Of a DNA stretch of 64,000 nucleotides, positions 1 to 6,736 are shown piece after piece (the stretch's first letter is position 1; each line of letters begins with the position of its first letter). The stretch spans positions 1 to 64,000 of the forward strand of contig NZ_JASNJD010000015.1 of the NCBI RefSeq assembly GCF_030164425.1, read 5' to 3'. The DNA comes from Pseudodonghicola flavimaris. GTDB taxonomy: Bacteria > Pseudomonadota > Alphaproteobacteria > Rhodobacterales > Rhodobacteraceae. Made by a program: the position numbers and the translations under genes. The notes below the pieces were generated by a model. The model made no database searches, was not told where the DNA came from, and saw only the letters and a list, made by a program, of their open reading frames with translations.

Positions 1-330
1 GGGATCGCTTGTCATTCATTGAAGTTATGGGCCCAACGGCCCGTCTTGAAAGTCCGGCCGCCCTACCGACCGCGCGGAGCGGGCCAAAACCGGCCGACCC
101 CGAAACCCTGATGCCACAGACATGAAAACCATCTGCGGACGGGCGATGAAAAAAGTTGCCGCATCATTCGCCCGAAAGAGATATCACGTCAAGGCCCGGA
201 ACGGCGGCGCGGGCTCTCGGCAGCTCCCCGCCCGGCGTTGTCATGGGTGTGTCCGCCGTCGGGACATTTTGCACGGCGCTGCCATCGGATCTTGCCGGAG
301 CCAGAGGCACCGTCCGAGAGCATCCTCTAG

Positions 331-499
331 CCGCCATGATCGCACGCCCTTCTGCTCAGACCCCTTGGCAATGGCCGCGTGAAAGGAGCGGACGCGATGC
401 GCCGATCCGGCCGACTTGGAGGAAGTTTTCTGCCGCTCCCGGCTCCCGCAGGGCGGTGCCCCGGGACCCAAGCCGGTCCGTCACGATCGCATCGGGAAC
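331..499 (-). pseudogene. Remnant of an IS6-family transposase
   Basis: Two short frames on the minus strand read like consecutive parts of an IS6/IS26-type DDE transposase. The first (from about 499) contains VPDAIVTDRLGSRGTALRE, like the part holding the second catalytic Asp (usual form VTDKL-SY-AALRE). After a change of frame, the second reads RERQKTSSKSAGSA and then HRVRSFHAAI, like the family C-terminal segment RERKMQ-FKSAGSAQRFLS-HAA. The roughly 30 codons that should lie between them, with the NRAENSH block and its catalytic Glu, are missing. This is therefore an inactive deletion relic. No terminal inverted repeats were found. The family call rests on remembered motifs, not on a search. 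Confidence 0.5.
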
Positions 500-623
500 T
501 AACCTTGCCGTTTCGGCAATTCGAACATGTCCTCGACGGCCATGCGCCGGCTGCGGGGGGGGGGGCCGGGAGGACGCCGATGTCCCATACCACCCGACCT
601 TGTCCCGCAAGGCGTCGTCTCCG

Positions 624-821
624 TCAGCCTCGGGCCTTCAAAAGCCACTGCTCGATTTCTTCCTTCGTTGCCCCCGACACTTCCGCATGTTGAAGCGGGC
701 TGGCGTGGTCAAGTCCGTCGCATCTCATGTTGACCGGAGAGGCTCTCTCATGGGGGGCTTTTTGCGCCCAGACATGGGTCACTCGCCCGAGATGATCTGT
801 TTCGGCAACGTAAAGATGCAT
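624..821 (-). CDS. Possible small protein, unrecognised
   Basis: A 65-residue frame with a more protein-like composition than its surroundings. The end, GATKEEIEQWLLKARG, looks like a real amphipathic helix. It starts at an ATG without a convincing ribosome binding site; an AGGA lies about 14 bases upstream. I do not recognise a family. It may be a leftover C-terminal piece of a longer degraded gene, which would fit the decayed surroundings. Low confidence. Confidence 0.22.
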   Translation of the reverse strand: MHLYVAETDHLGRVTHVWAQKAPHERASPVNMRCDGLDHASPLQHAEVSGATKEEIEQWLLKARG

Positions 822-1171
822 GGCGAACTCATTTTCCTGCGGAGGCGCGCGTCATCGCACAGAACCCCGTGTCGCCCCATAAAGAATGCGACAGGCGGAA
901 AGGAAGACTGCGACGAAGAGGAAAGCAGCAACAGCCCGGGTGCCTGAGATGTGTCCCGCCTTGTCGACACCGAGAGCCCTGCCTTTTCAAGCCCCGGTTT
1001 CTCCGACAGAATCAGGGCGGGCCGACAAGATCCGCCACATGCCATTCGGCCACATGTGACATATAACGCTTTTAGCCTGCACGCTGAGGTAAAAGGTGTT
1101 ACCCCAGACGCTCTCCGCCCAAAACGCACCATCCCGGCGAGTTGGCATCGTCATCTTGATTGAGTGATTTT

Positions 1172-1248
1172 TGGTACCGCCTCCCCGGCTTGAACGGGGG
1201 ACCTCTGGATCCACAATCCAGCGCTCTAACCAACTGAGCTAAGGCGGC
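1172..1248 (-). tRNA. tRNA-His (GTG)
   Basis: Reads as a full cloverleaf on the minus strand. The acceptor stem is GCCGCCT/AGGCGGT, the anticodon stem is CTGGA/TCCAG around loop TTGTGGA (anticodon GUG, His), the T arm is CCCCG-TTCAAGC-CGGGG, and CCA is encoded. Position 1 pairs with U72 as a G-U wobble, the discriminator is A73, and the base before G1 cannot serve as the usual G-1 opposite C73. This is the unusual tRNA-His type known from a group of alphaproteobacteria. It lies downstream of its own promoter at 1261-1289. Confidence 0.95.
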
Positions 1249-1260
1249 ACTGTGGAGGCC

Positions 1261-1289
1261 GATTTAGCCAACCGGTTGGAGGATTGCAA
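1261..1289 (-). promoter_or_regulatory. Sigma-70 type promoter of tRNA-His
   Basis: On the minus strand TTGCAA (1284-1289) is followed, after exactly 17 bases, by TAAATC (1261-1266). The tRNA starts 12 bases further on. The layout matches the promoters of the two tRNA-Glu genes in this window (TTGCG, 17 bases, TAAAGA or TAGAGA), which supports the assignment. Confidence 0.6.
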
Positions 1290-1294
1290 GCGGT

Positions 1295-1777
1295 TTACAG
1301 AACTATTCTCCAGCTTTGTTCGACCAGATCGACACCGAAGGAATGAACCGGCTTGCTCTCCTCCAGCACCCAGCCCGCGGCGGCATAGAGCGCGCAGGCC
1401 GCGCGATGACTTTCATGGGTCCAGAGCACCATCTCGCGATAGCCGGTGGCGCGGGCATAGTCCATGCAGGTGGACAGCAGCCGCTTGCCCAGCCCCAGCC
1501 CCCGCGCCTCCGGCACCAGCAGGAACAGCCGCAGCTTGGCGACGCGATCCCCGGCATCGACGCAGAAGATGCTGCCCAGCCGCTGCCCCTCGGCCTCGGC
1601 GATCCAGCCAGCTTCCCGCCCGGGATCGTGATCGGCGATGAAGCCCTGCAGGATCTCCGCCACCAGCGGCCCGAAGCTCTCGTCGAAACCCTCATCGCGG
1701 GCATAGAGCGTCTGGTGCCGCTCCACCAACCAGGGGGCATCTTCGGGGCGAAACGGGCGCAGGATCACATCTGTCAT
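1295..1777 (-). CDS. GNAT family N-acetyltransferase
   Basis: A 160-residue protein that would transfer an acetyl group from acetyl-CoA to an unknown small molecule or protein amine in the cytoplasm. The acetyl-CoA binding segment is visible as VPEARGLGLGKRLL (R/Q-x-x-G-x-G type), preceded by the beta strand KLRLFLL and followed by ALYAAAGW, a usual GNAT ending. The start at MTDVILRPFRPED fits the family N-terminus; the frame stays open for 38 codons upstream but looks non-coding there. No strong ribosome binding site is seen. The form resembles the acetyltransferase half of MarR-GNAT fusions, but no MarR domain is present. The substrate cannot be predicted. Confidence 0.75.
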   Translation of the reverse strand: MTDVILRPFRPEDAPWLVERHQTLYARDEGFDESFGPLVAEILQGFIADHDPGREAGWIAEAEGQRLGSIFCVDAGDRVAKLRLFLLVPEARGLGLGKRLLSTCMDYARATGYREMVLWTHESHRAACALYAAAGWVLEESKPVHSFGVDLVEQSWRIVL

Positions 1778-1856
1778 AGGCCATATGAGCGCGGATGCCG
1801 CTTGATTCTCAACCCTCAAACCGCTAGCAGAAGCGCCTTGAGACAGGAGGTCCGCA

Positions 1857-2045
1857 ATGGGCATCAACACCGAACGCGACATCGAAGCCAATCTTCAGAT
1901 CGGCCCCACCGACACCGGCATGGTGCGCCTGTTCATCGACGCCCAGGGGGTCGAGATTCCGATGGATTTCGATCCCGAGGAAGCCGAGGAAATCGCCGAG
2001 GAAATCCGCGCCGCCGCCCAGGCCGCCCGCAGCGTCACGCGCTGA
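1857..2045 (+). CDS. Small conserved acidic protein
   Basis: A 62-residue protein with an excellent ribosome binding site (AGGAGG, 6 bases before ATG), so it is very likely translated. It is strongly acidic in the C-terminal half (DPEEAEEIAEEIRAAAQAA), forming a probable helix, with a short beta-like N-terminal part (GMVRLFIDAQGVEIPMDF). No signal peptide or membrane segment. I recall similar short proteins in Rhodobacterales genomes but know no function for them. Its last 11 bases overlap the end of the convergent mmcB gene. Confidence 0.7.
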   Translation: MGINTERDIEANLQIGPTDTGMVRLFIDAQGVEIPMDFDPEEAEEIAEEIRAAAQAARSVTR

Positions 2046-2484
2046 CGATCCCCATCACCCCCGGATCGCGCAGCGCCTGAAGCCGGCGCGCCGCGTGGGT
2101 GGCGAATTTCTGGATCAGCACCTTGCGCCGCGCCGCCGCCAGCCGCGCCTCCGGCGCCATACGGATCACCTCCGCATCATAGGCATCGGCGATGATCAGC
2201 CCGGTCTCCTCCGGCAAAAGCTCGGTCGGGAACGCCATGTCGACCGCCCAGAAGTAGCGGTCGCACCAATCCAGATAACCCTGCCATTTCGCGTCCGACT
2301 GGAAATCCGCCCGGCTCGACTTGCATTCGATCACCCAGAGCTCACCCTTCGGCCCCAGCCCCATCACATCGACCCGCAGCCCACGCGTCGGCACGAATTC
2401 CTCGACCGAGACGAATCCCAGCCGCCTGAGGTGGCGCGCCACCCCGCGGGCCAGCAATTGTCCGGGCTGAAGGTCATCAGGCAT
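2035..2484 (-). CDS. mmcB: MmcB-type DNA repair nuclease
   Basis: A 149-residue protein of the MmcB family, a small predicted PD-(D/E)xK nuclease linked to the alphaproteobacterial SOS response. The nuclease core is visible as RVDVMGLG followed by ELWVIECKSS (Asp, then Glu-x-Lys), with FQSDAKWQGYLDWCDRYFWAV after it. The start at MPDDLQPGQLLARG fits the family; the frame is open upstream but contains no protein-like sequence. A perfect LexA box lies 12 bases upstream of the start codon, so the gene should be induced by DNA damage. It converges with the small gene at 1857-2045. Confidence 0.85.
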   Translation of the reverse strand: MPDDLQPGQLLARGVARHLRRLGFVSVEEFVPTRGLRVDVMGLGPKGELWVIECKSSRADFQSDAKWQGYLDWCDRYFWAVDMAFPTELLPEETGLIIADAYDAEVIRMAPEARLAAARRKVLIQKFATHAARRLQALRDPGVMGIVSA

Positions 2485-2495
2485 GCCCCAGATGT

Positions 2496-2510
2496 GAACG
2501 AAAGCGGAAC
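2496..2510 (-). promoter_or_regulatory. LexA (SOS) box of mmcB
   Basis: Reads GTTC-N7-GTTC on the minus strand (GAAC-N7-GAAC on the plus strand), the direct-repeat operator of alphaproteobacterial LexA. It ends 12 bases before the mmcB start codon, where a bound repressor would block RNA polymerase. Both half-sites are exact. Confidence 0.8.
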
Positions 2511-2544
2511 AAAAGTCAAACCCCGACCCGCCCGTGACGGCCGG

Positions 2545-2610
2545 TCTTTTTCTGACCGAAAATATCCCCCGGGACTCGCCGCAGGCGATGGGCGCAGCCC
2601 CCCGACCTTC
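2545..2610 (-). repeat. Intergenic repeat, degenerate copy
   Basis: On the minus strand this reads as a degenerate copy of the element also seen at 12106-12255 and 35161-35303. It has a GGGGGCTGCGCCC block, then CCTGCGGCGAGTCCC, then GGGGGATATTTTCGGTCAG and AAAAAG. It lies just upstream of the mmcB promoter. Function unknown. Confidence 0.5.
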
Positions 2611-2806
2611 GCCTGGGCGCCCTGCCGCCGGTCTACTCGGCAACAGTCTGCGAAAACGCAACTGCCCCCTTGCGCCGGCCGCCGCTGCGCCCTACCTCAT
2701 GCCGGTGGCGGGCTCTGCCCTTCCTGTGCCGATAGCATTCCGGTGGCCTTAAGCAATTCCGAGGGGGCTGGCTCTGTTCAGGTCCTGGCCTGATTACCTG
2801 GCGCCC

Positions 2807-2822
2807 ACCTGTATATACAGGT
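2807..2822. promoter_or_regulatory. Perfect 16-bp palindrome, possible operator
   Basis: ACCTGTATATACAGGT is a perfect inverted repeat in the middle of a 480-base stretch without genes (2511-2968). It is AT-rich in the centre, as regulator sites often are. The nearest start codon pointing away from it is mmcB, over 300 bases off, so no target gene can be named. Confidence 0.35.
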
Positions 2823-2968
2823 CCTCGGGAATCAAAATCGCACGTTTGCGGTGGTCCCGCCACTTGTCCGCCGCTGCGGACGCCGGACATGCCCGACACT
2901 CGGCCTCTCTCCCCTTTTCCCAGCGTCTCGCCCCTCCCCGTTTCGCCTCCACCCTACACAGCGGACAC

Positions 2969-2999
2969 AAAAACGCCCCGGCGGCCGAAGCCCGGGGCG
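2969..2999 (-). terminator. Intrinsic terminator after the 3059-3394 gene
   Basis: On the minus strand a hairpin CGCCCCGG/CCGGGGCG with a 10-base loop is followed by TTTTTG. It lies about 60 bases beyond the stop codon of the membrane protein gene. Confidence 0.75.
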
Positions 3000-3058
3000 C
3001 AAATCTTTCTCACCGATGAGCGGGGCATACCGCCCCACCCGGCCTCAGTCCGGCCATC

Positions 3059-3394
3059 TCAGCGTCGGCGCTGCAGCTGACGGTTGCGGGCGTTGGGCTC
3101 TTCCACCGGCACCGGCACGGTCAGGAACTCCCGCGCCGCGACCGGGGTGCCACCGCGGGGGCCGCTGTCCTCACGCTCGGCCATGGCCATCACCGCCCAG
3201 GCGAATTGCACACCGGCGAAGACGATGCCATGGGCGAACCACAGAACCACTGCCGCCAGAATACCGGCGTCCGAGCTGCTGACCAGATGCCAAAGGTTCA
3301 TCACGTTGAACCACAACAGCAGGCCGACGAAGACCGCCGCAATGGCGAAACCGATCAGAACGTTGCGGATATAAAGCTTGATGAGTTCGGGCAT
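3059..3394 (-). CDS. Small membrane protein, function unknown
   Basis: A 111-residue protein with two hydrophobic segments, roughly residues 8-28 (VLIGFAIAAVFVGLLLWF) and 45-66 (ILAAVVLWFAHGIVFAGVQFAW), then a polar, Arg-rich tail. The ATG at 3394 is preferred because GGAG stands 7 bases upstream; a TTG two codons earlier is less likely. It lies downstream of nusB but beyond the nusB terminator, and has its own terminator, so it is probably a separate transcript. No family was recognised beyond general likeness to short Rhodobacterales inner-membrane proteins. Confidence 0.7.
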   Translation of the reverse strand: MPELIKLYIRNVLIGFAIAAVFVGLLLWFNVMNLWHLVSSSDAGILAAVVLWFAHGIVFAGVQFAWAVMAMAEREDSGPRGGTPVAAREFLTVPVPVEEPNARNRQLQRRR

Positions 3395-3547
3395 GATCAA
3401 TCTCCAATCCCGCCGATGGTATCACGCGATTGCGCCTCGTCTATGCCGAATTCACGCGCATCTCGTCGCAGGGGCGGATTACAGCTGATATGGTGACGGA
3501 TCGGGCGAAATCCAAGGTTTGCCGCCCTCTCCCGGGCCGGAGATACG

Positions 3548-3570
3548 AAAAACCCGCCCTCTCGGGCGGG
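3548..3570 (-). terminator. Terminator of the ribE-nusB operon
   Basis: A perfect 7-bp stem CCCGCCC/GGGCGGG with a GAGA tetraloop, followed by TTTTT on the minus strand. It lies 72 bases after the nusB stop codon. Confidence 0.9.
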
Positions 3571-3641
3571 GGACGGGCCAGTGGCGGGCCCGGTATCGCG
3601 GGGCGGCGAAACCTGCCCGAGTCGGGGCAGAGCGCAGTGGA

Positions 3642-4124
3642 TCAGAACGCCTCGGGCCGGGCTTCGCGCGCCATGTGATCTAGCACAGCATTGACGAATT
3701 TCGGCTCCTTGCCATCGGGAAAGAAGGCGCGGGCGATATCGACGAACTCGCTGATCACCACCTTCGGCGGCGTCGTCGACTGCGTCAGCTCGGCCCCAGC
3801 AGCGCGGAACAGACCGCGCAGCGTCGGATCGATGCGGGCGATCGGCCATTTCGCCACCAGCGCCCGGTCGGTCATCTGGTCGATCCGCGCCTGATAGTTG
3901 ACGGCATCGCTGACCAGCTTGCGGAACAGCGCGGCATCGCCCTCGACCATCTCGCCATCCTCGTATTCCGCACCGAAGCGGAAATCGAGGAATTCGCGCA
4001 CCACCTGATCGGTCGTCTGGCCGGACTGTTCCATCTGGAACAGCGCCTGCACGGCATAAAGCCGGGCCGCCGATTTCATCTTGCGTTTCTGGTTCCCGGA
4101 CAGGGGGGCGTCGGTGCTGGTCAT
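3642..4124 (-). CDS. nusB: Transcription antitermination protein NusB
   Basis: A 160-residue RNA-binding factor that, with NusE (S10), binds boxA RNA and supports antitermination of rRNA operons. The family signs are KMKSAARLYAVQALFQME near the N-terminus, RIDPTLRGLFRAAGAEL in the middle, and KVVISEFVDIARAFF followed by KFVNAVLDHMAR at the end. It is the last gene of the riboflavin operon and overlaps ribH by an ATGA (4121-4124), so translation is probably coupled. Pairing of nusB with ribH is usual in many bacteria. The start at MTSTDAPLSGNQ follows from this overlap. Confidence 0.93.
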   Translation of the reverse strand: MTSTDAPLSGNQKRKMKSAARLYAVQALFQMEQSGQTTDQVVREFLDFRFGAEYEDGEMVEGDAALFRKLVSDAVNYQARIDQMTDRALVAKWPIARIDPTLRGLFRAAGAELTQSTTPPKVVISEFVDIARAFFPDGKEPKFVNAVLDHMAREARPEAF

Positions 4125-4672
4125 GCGGTGGGGGATCCGTCGTTGTCGCCCGCCAGAAGGATCTCTTCTGAGGCGGGCCGGAAGCCTATGTTCTTTTTCT
4201 GGCTGCCCCACTTACGGCTGAGCGCGATCAGATGCAAGGCCGCAGCCGCAGCGCCGCCGCCTTTGTTCTGATCGGCGGGATCGGCCCGCACCTCGGCCTG
4301 GGGACGGTTTTCCACCGTCAGGATGCCGTTGCCGATGCACAGCCCCTGCAGACCCATCAGCTGGATCGCCCTGCTCGAGTCGTTGCAGACAGTGTCGTAA
4401 TGGGTGGTTTCCCCACGGATCACGCAGCCGAGGGCGACGAATCCATCGTAGTTGGAATAGCGGTCCGCCATGGCGATGGCGGTCGGCACCTCCAGGGCGC
4501 CGGGAACTTCGGCGATGTCCCAGCTGCCGCCCGCGGCCTCGATCTCCGCCTTGGCGCCGGCGATCAGGTTGTCGGCGATATCCTTGTAATAGGGCGCGAC
4601 CACGATCAGCAGCTTCACCGGCGTGTCGAAGACCGGGCGCGGCAGGATGTAATGGCTCTCATGTCCGGCCAT
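4121..4672 (-). CDS. ribH: 6,7-dimethyl-8-ribityllumazine synthase
   Basis: A 183-residue cytoplasmic enzyme that condenses 3,4-dihydroxy-2-butanone 4-phosphate with 5-amino-6-ribitylamino-uracil to lumazine, the penultimate step to riboflavin. Visible signs are the substrate-binding loop VPGALEVPTAIAMA, then ALGCVIRGETTHYD with the catalytic-site His, and NGILTVEN. The C-terminus is longer than usual for the family by about 20 residues (after SRKWGSQKK). It starts 3 bases after the ribB stop codon and overlaps nusB, clearly within one operon. Confidence 0.95.
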   Translation of the reverse strand: MAGHESHYILPRPVFDTPVKLLIVVAPYYKDIADNLIAGAKAEIEAAGGSWDIAEVPGALEVPTAIAMADRYSNYDGFVALGCVIRGETTHYDTVCNDSSRAIQLMGLQGLCIGNGILTVENRPQAEVRADPADQNKGGGAAAAALHLIALSRKWGSQKKNIGFRPASEEILLAGDNDGSPTA

Positions 4673-4675
4673 GGC

Positions 4676-5797
4676 TCAGTCCTCCTTCAGGATCGGGCGG
4701 GTGCCGACGATCTGCAGACCGAAGGCATCGAGGCCCAGGTATTTGGTCTTCGTCGAATCGGTCAGCAGGATCAGATCTCTCAGACCCAGCTTGGCCAGGA
4801 TCTGCGCCCCCAGCCCGGTCTGCTTGATGGTGCGCGGCCCCTCGTCCTCATCGGCGAAGAGCACGTTGCGCGGCTGCCGGAACAGGGTGACAACACCCCG
4901 TCCCTCGGCGGCGATGATCTCCATCGACCGGGGCAGCTGGCGCGCCGATTTCGGCCCCAGGCCGAGGATATCAGTGGCCTCATGCAGCGCATGGGTCCGG
5001 GTCAGCACCGGTTCAGGCGTGGTGATGTCGCCCTTGATCATCGCCACATGTTCGGTGCCATGGGTCTGGTCGGTGAAGATGCGCATGTCCCATTCGCCGC
5101 CGAATTCCGACATCACGGTGCGCCGCGCGGTCTCGCGCACGAGGTTGTCGTTGCGCGACCGGTAAGTGATCAGGTCCGAGATCGTGCCGATCTTCAGATC
5201 GTGTCGGCGGGCGAATTCCACCAGATCGGGCAACCGGGCCATGCTGCCGTCGTCCTTCATGATCTCGCAGATCACGCCAGCGGGCTTCAGCCCGGCCAGG
5301 CGGGCGATATCGACCGCGGCCTCGGTATGACCGGCGCGCACCAGAACGCCGCCCCGCTTGGCCCGCAGCGGAAACACATGGCCGGGGGTGGCCAGGCTCG
5401 CCATCGTGTTCTGTTCGTTGATCGCGGTGGCGATGGTATGGGCCCGGTCCCCGGCGGAAATCCCGGTGCTCACCCCCTCGCGCGCCTCGATCGAGACGGT
5501 AAAGGCGGTCTCGTGCCGCGAGGAGTTGTTGATCGCCATCATCGGCAGGCCCAGGCGTTCCACCCGCTCCGCCGTCATCGGCAGGCAGATCAGACCGCGG
5601 CCATGGGTGGCCATGAAATTGATCGCATCGGCATCGGCGAATTCGGCGGCGATGACCAGGTCGCCCTCGTTCTCGCGATCCTCGTGATCGACCAGAATGA
5701 ACATGCGGCCCAGACGGGCGTCTTCGATGATATCCTCAATCGGGCTGATCGCATCGCGCAGCCCGGCTTCCACGGGGCCGGGGGTTTCAAAAGTCAT
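4676..5797 (-). CDS. ribB: 3,4-dihydroxy-2-butanone 4-phosphate synthase with degenerate RibA domain
   Basis: A 373-residue protein. The N-terminal 210 residues are an intact RibB domain, which makes the four-carbon riboflavin precursor from ribulose 5-phosphate. DHEDRENEGDLVIAAEFAD, HETAFTVSIEAREGVSTG and RAGHTEAAVDIARLAG are all present. The C-terminal part aligns with GTP cyclohydrolase II, but the zinc site (usual SECLTGD-x-FGSLRCDCG) is replaced by HALHEATDILGLGPKSARQL, with none of the three Cys, and the RQEGRN active-site block is RQPRNV. This half should not open GTP, so GTP cyclohydrolase II must come from another gene. It is followed 3 bases later by ribH. Confidence 0.92.
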   Translation of the reverse strand: MTFETPGPVEAGLRDAISPIEDIIEDARLGRMFILVDHEDRENEGDLVIAAEFADADAINFMATHGRGLICLPMTAERVERLGLPMMAINNSSRHETAFTVSIEAREGVSTGISAGDRAHTIATAINEQNTMASLATPGHVFPLRAKRGGVLVRAGHTEAAVDIARLAGLKPAGVICEIMKDDGSMARLPDLVEFARRHDLKIGTISDLITYRSRNDNLVRETARRTVMSEFGGEWDMRIFTDQTHGTEHVAMIKGDITTPEPVLTRTHALHEATDILGLGPKSARQLPRSMEIIAAEGRGVVTLFRQPRNVLFADEDEGPRTIKQTGLGAQILAKLGLRDLILLTDSTKTKYLGLDAFGLQIVGTRPILKED

Positions 5798-5957
5798 GGG
5801 ACAGCGGCCTTTCTTCCATCGCTTAGAAGGGCAGATAGACCACGGCGCCCACGATTGCCAGACCTACGGGCCCCCGCAGGCCTGCACAGCAGCCCTGCAC
5901 GAGGCGAAAGCATGCAAAATCAAACAAATTTTCCTACCCTGCTCCGCGCCGGGCCGG

Positions 5958-6581
5958 TCAGCCGGTGGCGCGGAAGTATTCGCCCGCCGTCAGATAGGCC
6001 GCGGCGCGGCCGGCGGCCATCCATTCCGATTCCAGCGGCGCATCTCCGATCACCAGCACCCGGGCGCCGGACAGCCGTTCGGTGCGGATCAGCCCCTGCA
6101 CCCGGTCCCGGATCTGCGTCCAGCTGTCGGTGAAGCGGGGGGCGGCATCGGCGGCATCCAGCACCGGGTTGGCAGTCAGCACCCGCTCCGGCGTCTGCGG
6201 CCGGTGGACCAGCGCCAGCTTGCGGGCGCGCCGCACCTGCTCCAGATGCTCCGCTTCGGGCACAGGAATACGGGCATCGCCGGCGAAGATGCGCAGCGCG
6301 TTGGAGGAAAACAGAAGCCCGGTGATATCGTCGCCGGAATACTGCCGCACCCGCGCATAGGTCTTGTAGTCCATTCCCAGTTCCGCCGCCCGGCTGATGC
6401 GCATCTGCAGCACCAGCTTGGGGATCGCATTGGGCATCAGCGCCCGCTGCGCCCGGCGCCACTGGTGAGTCCGCAACACCTGCCCCGGCTCCATCGACGG
6501 GCCGCCGTTATGGCCGATCCCGGCTGAGGCGGCGGGCGTTCCGGCGGCGCCCGCGGCGCTGGGAAGTCTGATGAGGCTCAT
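5958..6581 (-). CDS. Conserved protein of the riboflavin operon, function unknown
   Basis: A 207-residue, Arg-rich soluble protein with no signal peptide. The start at MSLIRLPSAAGAAG has a good ribosome binding site (AGGAGA, 6 bases upstream). A short motif IGHNGGPSM lies near residue 25. The middle is helical and basic (QWRRAQRALMPNAIPK, then KLVLQMRISRAAELGM), the C-terminal 30 residues are LSGARVLVIGDAPLESEW and beyond. It sits between ribE and ribB on the same strand. Context suggests a link to riboflavin supply or simply conserved gene order; there is no motif evidence for either. I do not recognise a characterised family. Confidence 0.7.
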   Translation of the reverse strand: MSLIRLPSAAGAAGTPAASAGIGHNGGPSMEPGQVLRTHQWRRAQRALMPNAIPKLVLQMRISRAAELGMDYKTYARVRQYSGDDITGLLFSSNALRIFAGDARIPVPEAEHLEQVRRARKLALVHRPQTPERVLTANPVLDAADAAPRFTDSWTQIRDRVQGLIRTERLSGARVLVIGDAPLESEWMAAGRAAAYLTAGEYFRATG

Positions 6582-6736
6582 GCGGCGTCTCCTGTTCGGT
6601 CCTCGGACCAGAGCTATGCCGACACCGGGGCGAAGGACATATCCCCCGGAACACCGGCGCCCGCCTCCGCCCCCGATCGCCGCGTCTCTGCCCAAGGACT
6701 GGGCAGACCGGGATGCGGGACCACCGGCGCCAGAGG

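Larger units (their letters stand above)
1..1171. other. Gene-poor, decayed region
   Basis: Apart from the transposase fragment at 331-499 and the weak small frame at 624-821, I find no frame here with a good ribosome binding site, family likeness or consistent codon use. Open frames on both strands are short and rich in Arg, Pro, Ser and Gly, as random GC-rich DNA gives. A run of eleven G at about 555-565 breaks every frame across it. The stretch looks like the remains of mobile or degraded DNA next to a tRNA gene. Confidence 0.5.

Noticed and set aside
2807-2822. LexA box of the gammaproteobacterial type
   Set aside because: It has CTG-N6-CAG rather than CTG-N10-CAG, and the mmcB box shows that this organism's LexA uses GTTC-N7-GTTC.
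5824-5900. Short peptide (about 25 codons, ending VVYLPF) upstream of ribB
   Set aside because: It has a hydrophobic end but only a GTG start without ribosome binding site; not enough to call a gene.
5798-5957. FMN riboswitch in front of ribB
   Set aside because: I looked for the conserved AGGGGC and GCGACC-like blocks of the RFN element on the minus strand and did not find them. Nor were they seen upstream of ribE or ribD.
4232-6133. A 633-codon plus-strand frame over ribH and ribB
   Set aside because: Antisense to two well-supported enzymes; composition is typical of a shadow frame.
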